Origin: Phaeoceros laevis
Lineage: Eukaryota > Anthocerotophyta > Anthocerotopsida > Notothyladales
Assembly (NCBI GenBank): GCA_049999765.1
Contig: JBNGIQ010008575.1
Location: forward strand, 1-59,444
Direction: 5' to 3'
Length of the DNA: 59,444 nucleotides
This document shows positions 20,123-31,484 of this stretch, one piece after another; positions within the stretch are counted from its first letter, which is position 1, and every line of letters starts with the position of its first letter. The notes beneath the pieces were generated by a model, which saw only the letters and a program-made list of their open reading frames with translations, did not search any database and was not told where the DNA came from. A program made the translations under genes and the position numbers.

Positions 20123-21178
20123 ATGGATCTAGCTATGTGGCCAGTGTATGTGAAGGAAAGTACTAGACCAGACCATCTTACCATCAACAGGCTTGTGAAG
20201 GAGAAGATGAAACAGATGATGCGTAATGATTTCTCGCAAGCTTGGGCACTAGAAGTAAACCGACTGGTCAAAGAATTGGACATTCAGATAGTACAACACA
20301 GAATGGATGATATTACGTTGTTTATATATTTTGTGGGGGTAATTGATGTGGGGCCCCATTTTGATAGACGACCAGAGAAGAGCAAGCATTGGGTGGATGA
20401 AAAAGAGCTTGTCACCATATTGAAAGCTCGAAGAGAGACAAGAGAAATGTCAGCTTCTCCACAAAAATTATCTCTAAGCAGTTTGCAAAACACTTAGGTT
20501 GGGAAGGAGACATCCAAAACCTACCCATCACGAGATCTTCAAGCATCTGGCCTGAACCAACAACAACTAACGAAGGTGATGTTGAGATGGTTGATAGGGT
20601 GGAACCTCCGGTGGTGAGATGCAATGATGTAGAAGCCCTAATCAGAATAGCATTTAACAAGGAAGAGGGCAATATGTTGTACATAGCAGCAATTCAACAG
20701 CTGAATAGCATGGTTGATACAAGAGGAGAGGATAGGGACTTTGCCAATGAGATGGGAGCCCCACAAAGACAAATAGCGAGTCCAAAAGTTGTAACGCTCG
20801 GAGGGAAACATAAAAAAAGAGAGGAAAGTGCTAGTGGCCCTAGTAGCCCGGCACGCAGCGAGGCAATTTGAAGCCAATTTGATCGCAGATGACAAGGCAA
20901 TAGGTAATGGTAGCCTAAGGACAGGGCCATCACCTACTAGTAAGCGGGAAGCTCCCCCAAATAGTCAAGCTGTGGAGAAGGAGGACGGATTTGCGTTGGG
21001 AGGCTCGCCTCTGCTTCCTCAACAAGGATTGAAGGAGACGGGGTACCAGTCAGAGGAGCAAACAACATTAGCAGCTCCAAACCCGTTTGCGGAAGCATTG
21101 AAGGTCCTAGACATCCATCCTCGGGTGGATGCCCTCCCAAATCAAACAGAGAACATCTCAAATCTTACCTCCCCTTGA
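20123..21178 (+). pseudogene. Continuation of LINE-like ORF1 region, unrecognised
   Basis: Three plus-strand frames (20123-20497, 20587-20871, 20828-21178) follow the DUF4283 region. They are lysine/glutamate-rich and disordered toward the end (SPTSKREAPPNSQAVEKEDG). No known domain is seen. The region stops at the inverted repeat at 21157, and a compositionally similar frame resumes at 31485, so the two may once have been one ORF. Confidence 0.35.
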
Positions 21179-21615
21179 TTCCATGTTGAATCCACGTGGT
21201 GGTTTTTCCATGCGGAATCTTTCACAAAAATCCGCGTGATTTCCACACGGTTTCGCAGCACATTGAAATCAATGGCAGATACCCGTGTGGTTTTAATATT
21301 TAACACTTCTCGTATGGAACTCATATGTTTCCACCTCGTGGATGCCGTATTGATAAGAGTCCATACAAAAAATATGTTTCAATCCATGAAGATTCAATAT
21401 TGACCGCAGCTCGTACGGAAGACATGCCTTTCAACCCATATGGAATGAATGTTGATTAGGAACCACACGTTTCACTCCCGCAAAATTCCGTTTGGTTTCC
21501 GCACAACACGTTGATTGCACGTTGATTTCAATGCCACATGCCGTTGTGGTTTCCGTGTTGAGCACTCTCCCTACGGAAGTCATATATATGGTTTAGATAA
21601 AAAATTGAGAAAGTC
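21157..21615 (+). repeat. Left arm of a 10-kb inverted repeat pair
   Basis: This sequence, starting CATCTCAAATCTTACC, is the inverted partner of 31060-31435 (which ends GGTAAGATTTGAGATG). Both share the GTGGTTTTTCC block, CAATGGCAGATACCC, and the GTTGATTAGG block, and end near ATAAAAATTGAGAAA. The arms are rich in internal ACGGAAGTCATATG-type motifs. Confidence 0.75.
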
Positions 21616-21760
21616 CTGCGCCCCGCGCAATAACTGAGCCTGCGAACCTTAGCTACTACCTCAATTCCAATCACGAACCGGTTTTGAATTCCAAACCTAG
21701 CATCCCGCAGTAAGGCGCGCCTTATCACCCGGGCTATCCTGCTTGTCAACAACTTCGTGA
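21616..21760 (-). mobile_element. Possible tRNA-derived SINE head
   Basis: Minus strand from about 21735: GGATAGCCCGGGTGATAAGG resembles a tRNA A-box region and D-loop, followed by GGTTTGGAATTCAAAACC where a B-box would lie. The B-box is poor and no tail or duplication is seen. Confidence 0.3.
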
Positions 21761-22016
21761 ATTATATAATTTACACACAAAATGCATTTTTCTCATGGCT
21801 GCGCGCCTCGGCGGGCTTACAGCATGGCAGGCATGGACTGGGTATGCTGAGCACGGGCCCCGTCAGATTTCCACGGCCCTGTTGCACAGCAGCAACAGCC
21901 GGGCCCCAGTTCTTTACGCCTCTTTGCGGAAGTTTGCTCCATGTAAGATTCCAGGTTTTGTTTCTTGTCGATAAGTGGCGGTTACGCCCAACCTTCCTGC
22001 CTGCCTACCCGCTTTT

Positions 22017-23450
22017 CTATTGCGCTGTTGCGCCTTTCTCTGAATCGGCAATTAACATCTCCTCAAAACAAGCTAGTGCCTTGCGGCCTTCATCACAAGC
22101 ACCATATCCAGCAATCAGGGTGTTCCATGTCACCACATCCTTTGTGTCCATGCTGTCAGAAACCTGGCACGTATCTTCCAGCTCACCACATTTTGCATAA
22201 ATGTCCACCAGGCAGTTGCGCACCACTACATCATCCAACATACCTCTTTTAACAATCTTTGAATGCAGATCCCTGCCCTTCTGTATGGAGTGCTTGCACA
22301 CGCCTTCAGAAGGCAAGCAAAAGTAACACGGTCAGCCACAATGAGGCCCGCCTCCTCCATTTGTCCACTGGCATACACAACAAGCGCCTCTTGGCAGAGT
22401 CCTTGCTGTGCAAACCCAGCTATCATGACATTCCATGTCACCACATCGTTTGTGGCCATGCTGTCAAAAACCTGGCGCGCATCTTTCGGTTCACCACATT
22501 TTGCACACATGTCCACCAGGCAGTTGCCCACCTCTACGTTATCCAGCAGTCCTCTTTTGACAATCTGTGAGTGAAGCTGCCTGCCCTTCTGCAAGGCACC
22601 AGTGCTTGCACACGCCTTCAGAAGGCAAGCAAAAGTAACATGGTCAGCCAAAATGAGGCCCACCTCCTCCATTTGTCCATACACAGCAAGCGCCTCTTGG
22701 CCGAATCCTTGCTGTGCATACCCAGCAATCAGCGCCGTCCATGTTACCACATCCTTCGTGTCCATGCTGTCAAAAACCTGGCTCGCATCTTTCAGTTCAC
22801 CACATTTTGCACACATGTCCACCAGGCAGTTGCCCACCTCTACGTTATCCAGCAGTCCTCTTTTGACAATCTGTGAGTGAAGCTGCCTGCCCTTCTGCAA
22901 GGCACCAGTGCTTGCACACGCCTACAGCAGGCAAGCAAAAGTAACATCGTTAGCCAAATTCAGGCCCACCTCCTCCGTCTGTCCAGACACAACAAGCGTC
23001 TCTTGGTCGAGTCCTTGCTGTGCATACCCGGCGATCAGCGCTGCCCATGTCACCACATCCTTTGTGGCCATGCTGTCAAAAACCTGACGCGCATCTTCCA
23101 GCTCACCACATTTTGCATACATGTCCACCAGGCAGTTGCCCACCACTAAACCATCCAGCACCCCTCTTTTGACAATCGTTGAGTGCAGCTCCCTGCAAGG
23201 CACCAGCTGCCCTTCTGCAAGGCACCAATGCTTGCACACGCCTTCAGAAGGCAAATAAAAGTAGCATGGTCAGCCAGAATGAGGCCTGCCTCCTCCATTT
23301 GTCCATACACAAGAAGCGCCTTGGCCGAGTCCTTGCTGTGCGTACCCAGGGATCAGCGCTGTCCACGTCACCACATCCTTTGAGGCCATGCTGTCAAGAA
23401 CCTGGCGTGCATCTTTCAATTCGCCACGCCAACAAACAGAGCTGGATGGA
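22017..23450 (-). pseudogene. PPR (PLS-class) pseudogene, minus strand
   Basis: Successive PLS triplets are seen: VGNCLVDMCAKCGELKDASQ, VFDSMDTKDVVTWTALIAGY, QMEEVGLILADHVTFACLLK and KGRQLHSQIVKRGLLDN. Units repeat every 306 bp (about 102 residues, one P-L-S triplet) and are nearly identical at DNA level (compare 22571 and 22877). A TAG at about 22923-22925 replaces a Lys codon in FACLLKAC. A frameshift yields the out-of-frame CASTPYRRAGI, also present in the plus-strand copy at 29480. The frame ends at a breakpoint near 22040. Intact PLS proteins act in organelle RNA editing; this copy cannot. Confidence 0.85.
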
Positions 23451-24930
23451 CGCGGCTAGGGCGGGGTGGGAGATTGGAGCGGATAAAAGGCAGGTGTGGT
23501 ATTTATTCACACGTAAATCACACGTTTTTAGTAGTCAGCAAGTATTCCGTATGCATTCCATATTGCCTACTGCCACGTATTTCGTATGTGGTATTATTCA
23601 CACGTAAATCACACGTTTTTAGTAGTCAGCAGGTATTCCGTATGCATTCCATATTGCCTACTGCACGTATTTCGTATGTATTCCATATTGCCTACTGCGA
23701 GGATTGTAAATGCACGTTATCCATATGGAATCCGTGCAAAATCCACGCTGTCCATCTTACAATGCAAACCACGCTGAATTTCTGTGGAATCAAAAGGTAA
23801 GATGTTTTCTTCGACTAAATCTTGTTGAAGACATGTAAGTACCACACGGAAACTTTGGCAAATTAAACCACATTAATCACTTGTTGCCTCCATGCGGAAA
23901 CCAATCAGTATAGCATCCATGTTGATTACATGTCTACCTTGTCTTTTAGAGTCGCATGGATTGCATACCAATTCAACATGTCTGCCGTATTGCCTATTGC
24001 AAAGATTGTCACCGTACAGAAACCGTGTGGATTCGCAGGGGGTCAAAGTTTGAGATGAAGGCTGGAAATGGAACACTCCTATTGAAGAGGAATTACATGA
24101 AGCCATATTGGTCAGCTCAGACCAACCATTCTTGGTAGGGGGGGTGACCTGGGCAGAGGGAAAATGAATGGCAGGAAGAAGAAGGGCAGCAAGAGCAAGA
24201 AGGCCGAGGGTAAGGTGGAGTCCCAAGCGCAGCAGACCAGTATCCAAGGAGATGGAGAGGAGGAGCTAGCTAGCTCGAGAGGCAATGGTTTGTGCGAACC
24301 AGCCAAGCCAGGCCCATCTAGGATCATCTCAAACCATGACCCCCTGCGAATCCACACAGTTTCCGTACGGTGACAACCGCTGCAGTAGGCAATACAGCAC
24401 ACATGTTGAACTTGTATGCAATCCATGCTGTTCTAAAAGGGGCCACGGTCTGTTTGCCGCACGGTCGGTGCAAGCCCACACCGTTGTTATTCATTCATTC
24501 ATTCAAAAGACAAGTTAGATATGTAATCAATACGGATGCCATACTGATTGGTTTCGCATGGAGGCAACAAGTGATTAATGTGGTTAAATTTGCCAAAGTC
24601 TCCGTGTGGTACTTACATGTCTTCAACAAGGTTTAGTTGAAGGAAACATCTTACCTTCTGATTCCACACAAATTCAGAGTGGTGGTTTAGTTGAAGGAAA
24701 CATCTTACCTTCTGATTCCACACAAATTCAGGGTTTGCATCTCCAAGGTGGAGAGTGGTAGTAGGCAATATGGAATACATACGAAATACGTGGCAGTACG
24801 CAATGTGGAATGCATACGGAATAAGTGCTGACTACTACAAACGTATGATGTATATGTGGATAGCAACACACCTGCCTTTTCTCCGCTCCAATCTCCCATC
24901 CCGCTCCATCCGGTCCACCCAGCCATCTCC
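23440..24930. mobile_element. Foldback element with about 600-bp inverted arms
   Basis: The left arm (about 23440-24050) is the reverse complement of the right arm (about 24320-24930). Matches include GGGAGATTGGAGCGG at the left edge against CCGCTCCAATCTCCC at the right, the GTATTCCGTATGCATTCC segment, the GTAAGATG/CATCTTAC segment, and GACCCCCTGCGAATCCACAC. The left arm holds an internal tandem duplication of roughly 90-100 bp (about 23500 and 23597). The 270-bp centre codes GRKKKGSKSKKAEGKV-like Lys-rich sequence with no transposase. Confidence 0.7.
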
Positions 24931-24959
24931 AACCCCCTAACCCCAGGCCATCTCCCGTC

Positions 24960-25060
24960 CGTCCGAAGACCAATATTATCCTCCGCGAGTTTCGACCCCG
25001 CAACCTCCTGGGTCCGTGGTCTGACACCCCTTTACCAATTGGCTTACCTGCCCATTCTAC
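24960..25060 (-). mobile_element. tRNA-derived SINE head
   Basis: Minus strand from about 25050: GCAGGTAAGCCAATTGGTAA is a tRNA-like A-box/D-loop region, and GGGGTCGAAACTC about 50 bases on is a B-box. The body would continue into the right end of the foldback element. No clear tail was found. Confidence 0.5.
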
Positions 25061-25391
25061 AACTTATTTAAGTGTTTCTAATTGTATGAAATAAAATGGC
25101 TCGTCAGGAAGGCGATGCCCAGCAACAGGGTGGCGCCCAGCATGCGCAGGGAAGAAGGTGGTGTCCAGCGGGCTGGGAGGGAGGAGGCGCCCTGCCTCGC
25201 GCCTGGAATGGGGAGGCCAGGCCAATTGTCGTGACTTTTCCGACAGATGTCCCTGCTGCTGGTGCTTCCCTGTGAGTTCAAACCGCAGGCCACCGTGGCT
25301 TGTGGCTGCGCTTGACCTGGATAACATTTCCCAGTCCGAGGGCCACCATAGCCAAGTGCTCCAGTTTTTGCAGAGGTAGCAATGGTGCATT

Positions 25392-25451
25392 TCCTCCCTC
25401 TATGGGACCGTGTCAACCTCCTCAAATAGTCACACACACACACACACACAC
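25392..25451 (-). repeat. Short interspersed repeat, copy B (partial)
   Basis: Carries the CA/GT run plus TTTGAGGAGGTTGACACGGT and the CCCATAGAGGG block on the minus strand, without the GCGGGCACCCG end. Confidence 0.65.
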
Positions 25452-27942
25452 TTTCAGTGTGCGGTGTGGTTATATACTCCAGGATGTATATCTTGGACAG
25501 ACTTTTCAAAAGGACTTTGTGGCTGCTGCCTGCGTATAGTATGAAATGCATACTTCAACCTCTCCATGATATGACCTTCTGCTTAATATGTCAAGCATCA
25601 AAGCATGTTGACATAATGGCTTCAAGCATGGGATTGACATAGTGACCATGTCCATGCCTCACCTACCTCCAGCTGAAAAGACTACACAGCGAATATGCCA
25701 GCAGGCATGACGCTGAAAGAAAAGTTTTTTTTAGCAACTGGATCTGGTACAGGCTGCGGGCAATTATGACTTGTCACTGCCACATGTCAACCTGACGATC
25801 AAGAGCAATTGATATACTACTGCGAATTTTCCGGTATGTAGAATGGCAAAACTGTGGCTTTTCCAGAGACCTCGCACATTCGTTTCACATTCTAGCTTTT
25901 GCGGTTGGGCATAACCCTGTGACTGACCAGGCCTTGTAGGCCAGTCAGCACAAAGATCAAAAATCATTGAATGTTGCGGCCCTTGAATCTTCTAATCAGT
26001 CAAATTCCTGGCAGAGACTGCAGAGGCAAATGGATTTTCTACTGGATGCTTGACAGGCAGTGGAACGTGGACGAATGTGAGACCAAGGGACACTGCCGTC
26101 AAAGGACGATGCTACCTACTTTCTCTTTTTAGTCTGTCTTACCCCAAAGCCAGCCTAAAGCATGCTATTGATAGCTTCCCGCGTCTTTCTCATATTAATG
26201 AGCGTCTCTCCCTTCAATACTACTTAACCAAATGCTATGCGATGCTGAATACCGCTTCCTCTCATTCTGCTTTCTTCCTGCTCGAGCTCCTCCTCAAACA
26301 GTTGCCTCTTGTTCAGTTCCTCCAATGATCAGTCCTACTACTTTGCTTCCACACCTGCTCACCTTCTAGTGCTCAGCTGTTCTGTGCCCCTACCATTCTA
26401 TTTTATGACCTTACACATCTCCTGCTGCTCAGCAATCCTACAGCTACTGATCCCAATTTCTTTCCTACCTACTGCTCCACTACCCTGCTGCATCCTACTT
26501 CCAGCAAATCTGCTACCCTGTTACTACCAGCTTGCCACCAAGCTATCACACAGTTGCGACTCTTGCTTGACTCCCCCTGCCTATTACCTCACTGTCATTC
26601 CACTACTTGATCACTGTAGCTACTACTCTGCTTCGCCACCCACTGATACTAGCAAGTACCTTATCCTGCTGTTACATCACCTTCATCCTGCTGTTACATT
26701 ACCTCTAGCCTGCTTGAAAAACATCACTATTTCAAACCATCTTCCTTGACCTTTAAAACTTCCGCAGTCATACTGATTCCAACAAATCCTTGTTTTTGAG
26801 AACTGGTGTGTGGACTGGAGACCTGCAAGAGGCAACACTGCAGTGAGCTTAGGCAGCAATGGCGGAACAGGTTTCGTTTGAGATCACATTCCTCTTTTCA
26901 GTCATTTCCATTTCATGCTGGACAAAGATGAACAAATTAGAATAGACTTTAGCTACTAACCATGGTTGCACATGCCTCGGAGGACTAGGTCTGCCATGGG
27001 CCCTCCAGAAACCTAGCGATGATTCCCTTTGGCACTGACGAAGGAAGGGTTGAGATGTGGCTAACCACCACATTCCACTTGGCATTGTAAGGTTTTGATC
27101 CAGTGGGGTTCGCTGCGATTCAACAACCTTGAAGCAACAAAATAGTTACTAACTCTAGAATAGCTTTAGCTGTTTACCTGCAACACCAATGCAAAAAGTT
27201 CTGTAAGTCTTCATGATACATTTATGCTGTTACAATCTGTGGCCCTAGCCTCCTTTCAGTCACAAGTTTTGAGTCAGCTATGGATACCTGCTCTCTGCTC
27301 CTTTGGTTCTAATGCAACCCTTGCAGCTCCATTGTTTAGTAAAACGAAGAGGTACTGGAGATTCTGCACTTCTCGGACTTGTCCCATAGCTCCCTGCAGG
27401 CATCTGATTGACTTGGAACCTGGAGAGAGGAAACCAAGACGTGGCTGCCCCTCACCAGGACTGCGCCCAGCAAGCTCCTTCGAATTCTGAACGGGACCTG
27501 CATACACCACGGATTGCTCGGCATTAGTCTCAAAAACTGCTAAGCTTCTTGTAGCTTGACACCTTTAAAACTGTCGCAAAGACTTTCTGCAAGCTTCTTT
27601 TGCTATCTCTCCTTGTGATCAGCAACTCGTCTACAGTTCTGATGCACGGGGAACAACGTGGCCTCTTGAGAGACATCCCTGACGGTCTACTGCCACCATC
27701 GTGCTATGCAAACAGCACTTGTCCTCGATACAAAGCTCCTTTCGCTCCTGCCAGGCCAAAACAAACATGCTGTCAAGTCCCACCGCGGGCAATGCGACAG
27801 GACAATGTTGTTGTTTTTGAAAATGGCATTGTGGCTGTATGTTAGGAACACACACTATGTATCACTTGAGGATAGCTTGGTCGCTTTCCTACTTGCCGCA
27901 TGTTGGCTAAACTAACACATCTATCATTATATGTGCTGACAG
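25452..27942. other. No gene seen
   Basis: Only short frames occur here. The 26309-26749 frame is Leu/Pro/Ser/Cys-rich and follows a CT-rich stretch, so I do not take it as coding. The segment just before 27943 (ATATGTGCTGACAG) fits an intron end. Confidence 0.4.
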
Positions 27943-28354
27943 GAGGAAGCTACCTGGCATGAAGATCTCATTGCCCTCGGGTACCCCGGCTTTGACGGCT
28001 GTATCGTCCCATCACCCGCGGTTCAGGCAGTACTTGTATCCATTACGGATCCGGAGTTCCATGAACTGGTCATTGAACTTGACAAGGCTGCCACACAGAA
28101 CCAAACAGCGGAAGGGAACTTACCCACTCTGATGGACGTACTCTCTTTGGACAATTGGCTGAAGCTGGCAAATGCGTGCCACAATGACCTGTCAACGGGC
28201 TTGGAAAAGCTCAGGAGAGTCCAAACGTTGCTTCCTGAGATGCTGGTTGCGGATGAAACTGCTGTCGAAGAAGGAGACGCAGCAAGAGATGAGATTGCCA
28301 AGGCCCTGGGCTTGAACGTGTACAGCAGAGATGCTGCCCCCTGTTTCAAGGATG
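27943..28354 (+). CDS. Internal exon running into an assembly gap, unknown product
   Basis: After a splice-acceptor-like CTGACAG, an uninterrupted frame of 137 codons begins EEATWHEDLIALGYPGFDGC and continues ITDPEFHELVIELDKAA, LDNWLKLANACHNDLSTGLE and ALGLNVYSRDAAPCFKD, then enters 400 Ns. A stop lies just upstream in frame, consistent with an exon start. The sequence is helical and non-repetitive, and not PPR-like. It may be the 5' part of a gene that continues into the PPR frame after the gap, or a different gene. Confidence 0.5.
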
Positions 28355-28754
28355 NNNNNNNNNNNNNNNNNNNNNNNNNNNNNNNNNNNNNNNNNNNNNN
28401 NNNNNNNNNNNNNNNNNNNNNNNNNNNNNNNNNNNNNNNNNNNNNNNNNNNNNNNNNNNNNNNNNNNNNNNNNNNNNNNNNNNNNNNNNNNNNNNNNNNN
28501 NNNNNNNNNNNNNNNNNNNNNNNNNNNNNNNNNNNNNNNNNNNNNNNNNNNNNNNNNNNNNNNNNNNNNNNNNNNNNNNNNNNNNNNNNNNNNNNNNNNN
28601 NNNNNNNNNNNNNNNNNNNNNNNNNNNNNNNNNNNNNNNNNNNNNNNNNNNNNNNNNNNNNNNNNNNNNNNNNNNNNNNNNNNNNNNNNNNNNNNNNNNN
28701 NNNNNNNNNNNNNNNNNNNNNNNNNNNNNNNNNNNNNNNNNNNNNNNNNNNNNN
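28355..28754. other. Assembly gap, 400 N
   Basis: A run of exactly 400 Ns; the true length and content are unknown. The frame on the right begins already inside a PPR motif. Confidence 1.
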
Positions 28755-29922
28755 CTAAGCACGGAAAACCGAAAGAGGCCATACGACTCTACCGGGAGAT
28801 GCGTAGGTCAGGAGTGCAGGCGAATGATTACGTCTTTGTAGCTGCCCTTCAAGCTTGTGCATTTGCTGGCGACTTGGAATCTGGCAAAAAAGTTGACTCT
28901 GATGTGTTGCACAGTGCCAATCCTACTGACATGGTTGTTGGCAACTGCCTGGCGGACATGTATGCAAAATGTGGTCAGCTGGAAGATGCACGCCAGGTTT
29001 TTGACAGCATGGACACAAAGAATGTGGTGACATGGACAGCGCTGATCGCCGGGTATGCACAGCAAGGACTCGGCCAAGAGGCGCTTGTTGTGTATGGACA
29101 AATGGAGGAGGAGGGCCTCAATTTGGCTAACGATGTTACTTTTGCTTGCCTTCTGAAGGCGTGTGCAAGCACTGGTGCCTTGCAGAAGGGCGGGCAGCTT
29201 CACTCACACATTGTCAAAAGAGGACTACTGGATAACCTGGTGGTGGGCAACTGCCTGGTGGACATGTGTGCAAAATGTGGTGAACCGAAAGATGCGCCAG
29301 GTTTTTGACAGCATGGCCACAAACGATGTGGTGACATGGAATGTCCTAATAGCTGGGTTTGCACAGCAAGGACTCTGCCAAGAGGCGTTGTTGTGTATGC
29401 CAGCGGAGAAATGGAGGAGGCGGGCCTCATTGTGGCTGACCATGTTACTTTTGCTTGCCTTCTGAAGGCGTGTGCAAGCACTCCATACAGAAGGGCAGGG
29501 ATCTGCACTCAAAGATTGTTAAAAGAGGTCTGCTGGATGATGTAGTGGTGGGCAACTGCGTGGTGGACATGTATGCAAAATGTGGTGAGCTGGAAGGTGC
29601 ACGCCAGGTTTTTGACAGCATGGACACAAAGAATGTGGTAACACGGAGAGCCCTGATTGCTGGGTATGGTGGTTGTGATGAAGGTTGCAAGGCACTAGCT
29701 TGTTTTGAGGAGATGTTAGTTGCCGATGTTCATCCTGATGATGTTACTTTTACTTGCCTTCTAGTAGCATGCAGTCATGAGGGACTGGTCCACGAGGGTC
29801 GCAAACACTTGGATTCCATGGCTGAACAGCATGGCATCAAGCCTACTATTGAGCATTACACCTGCATGAGTGATCTTCTTGCGCGTGCTGGCCAATTAGA
29901 TGAGGCAGCGAAGATGCAATAG
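28755..29922 (+). pseudogene. PPR (PLS-class) pseudogene, plus strand
   Basis: After the gap the frame gives GKPKEAIRLYREMRRSGVQA, then VGNCLADMYAKCGQLEDARQ, VFDSMDTKNVVTWTALIAGY, QMEEEGLNLANDVTFACLLK. At about 29300 (EPKDAPGF*) a one-base shift breaks it, and at about 29480 the CASTPYRRAGI frameshift recurs exactly as in the minus-strand copy at 22.3 kb. The last open part (29455-29922) ends with [40 protein letters not shown] and [10 protein letters not shown], the usual end of the PPR tract before E motifs. A TAG follows, and the adjacent DYW domain lies on the opposite strand. Confidence 0.85.
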
Positions 29923-29924
29923 CC

Positions 29925-30250
29925 TTGTGACAATCCTCACAAACTCGCAGATTCTTTACCACACGAATAGTTGTCCCTTCAGGAGTCTTGTGTAACGCGT
30001 ACGCAATCGCCAGCTTCTCATTGTGCTTACAAAGGGAGCTTCCTTCTCATCATCAGGTATGTCCCGCAACACGGAGTTGAGATGGGGTACATATCCTCGC
30101 TCCTTCATCTTGACAACCAGGAGCTCCAGCCTTGCATCAAAATGCTGCTTATCAGGGTGTTGGGTATCTCCCACCACAAATGTGTGCACCACCCCACCCA
30201 TGTCGGTCCACCAGCTGTTAGAGTCAGCTTCAACATGTAAGGCGGCGAAA
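29925..30250 (-). pseudogene. DYW deaminase domain fragment, minus strand
   Basis: Minus strand: [40 protein letters not shown], then a one-base shift, then [20 protein letters not shown] and [14 protein letters not shown]. These are the GYVPD, HxE and CxxC parts of the DYW domain, the cytidine deaminase used in organelle C-to-U RNA editing. The catalytic HNE and CEDC are kept but lie in different frames. It sits tail to tail with the plus-strand PPR tract. Confidence 0.85.
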
Positions 30251-31059
30251 GAGTTGGACGGAAGGCGCAGCGCCAGAATTAGGCTGCCCATGCTACCCGG
30301 CGACCCGTTGCCGGTTGCCTTGCGGGCTGATGGCTGCCCGCAAGAGAAGCGCACCGCGTGTTATTGGGAAGTCTCAGGGATGTCAAACGCGTTCTTCAGT
30401 CGTGGGTTTTTCAGCACTGTCCAGACATGGCACAGGCACCATTAGTGGGAGGCAACGAGAAGAATGCAGAAAGGCAAATGTCGTAATTGCATTCAGCATT
30501 AGCTCTAAGAACTTACAGCTTGCTTGTGCCATTGAGAAAACGTTGGATGTCAGCCAATAGCAAAAGAGAGCATGCACAAGTCCCGAGGATGAGATGACTA
30601 GGCAAGCATGACCAAGAATGATAAGGGAGGAGTTCGAGGAGCGGAGATACACTGGGGAAAGAGGCTGTCAAAGGGACTGCAACCATTGCCACCCCACGCA
30701 AAAAGTTCTTCATTTTCCCAGCCATGGGGTTCCCCTGCATCCCATCTGCTGCACGTACCTGGAAAGCGCCAACAGAGAAGGGGACTTGAAACTCGGGATA
30801 AAGCTGAGAGACCGTTCACAATGAAGAAGATGGAATCTGTAAAGACAGAAGGGTGGCACCTCAACAGTGACTAAGAATAGTAACCCTGCCAAGATTGGTA
30901 GAAGGTAGAGAGGTAGAGATCATCAGGAACAGACAGGTCCATGAACCAAAGAGCGCCTCCATGTTTGAAAGATTCAACTTTTTTCTGCCATGTTCTTAAT
31001 CTCAAGTGTGTTCACTGGGTTCAAGGTCAAGAAGCTACAAAAACCTGTGACATTTTCTC
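30251..31059. other. No gene seen
   Basis: Short frames only; nothing resembles a known domain. The part up to about 30360 may still belong to the region upstream of the DYW fragment on the minus strand (a glycine/serine-rich frame continues to 30354). Confidence 0.4.
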
Positions 31060-31435
31060 AATTTTTATCTATGGGGTGAAAACCATATGACTTCTGTAGG
31101 GCGTACATATGACTTTCGTGTGGATCCTAATCAACATTCAATCCATATGGGTTGAAAGGCATGTCTTCCGTACGAGCTGCAGTCAATATTGAATCCACAT
31201 GGATTGAAACGTGTCCTTTTCGCATGAACTTTCATCAACACCGAATCCACGAGGTGGAAACATATGACCTCCGTACGGGGAGTGCTAAACATTGAAATCA
31301 CATGGGTATCTGCCATTGATTTCAATGTGCTGCAAATCCGTGTGGAAATCGTGTGGATTTTTATGAAAGATTCCGCACGGAAAAACCACCACGTGGATTC
31401 AACATGGAATCAAAGGGAGGTAAGATTTGAGATGA
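31060..31435 (-). repeat. Right arm of the 10-kb inverted repeat pair
   Basis: This is the reverse complement partner of 21157-21615. It is shorter because an inner part of about 80 bp present on the left (near 21470-21560) is missing here. The outer end GGTAAGATTTGAGATG corresponds to the left start. Confidence 0.75.
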
Positions 31436-31484
31436 TACTGTAGGAACGTGATCCTAATGAGGACAAGATCCTATCGAGGCGGCA

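Noticed and set aside
26309-26749. A 146-codon plus-strand frame
   Set aside because: It is Leu/Ser/Pro/Cys-rich, arises from CT-rich low-complexity DNA, and has no motif.
28132-29308. Long frames crossing the 400-N gap
   Set aside because: The middle is made only of unknown residues, so continuity across the gap cannot be claimed.
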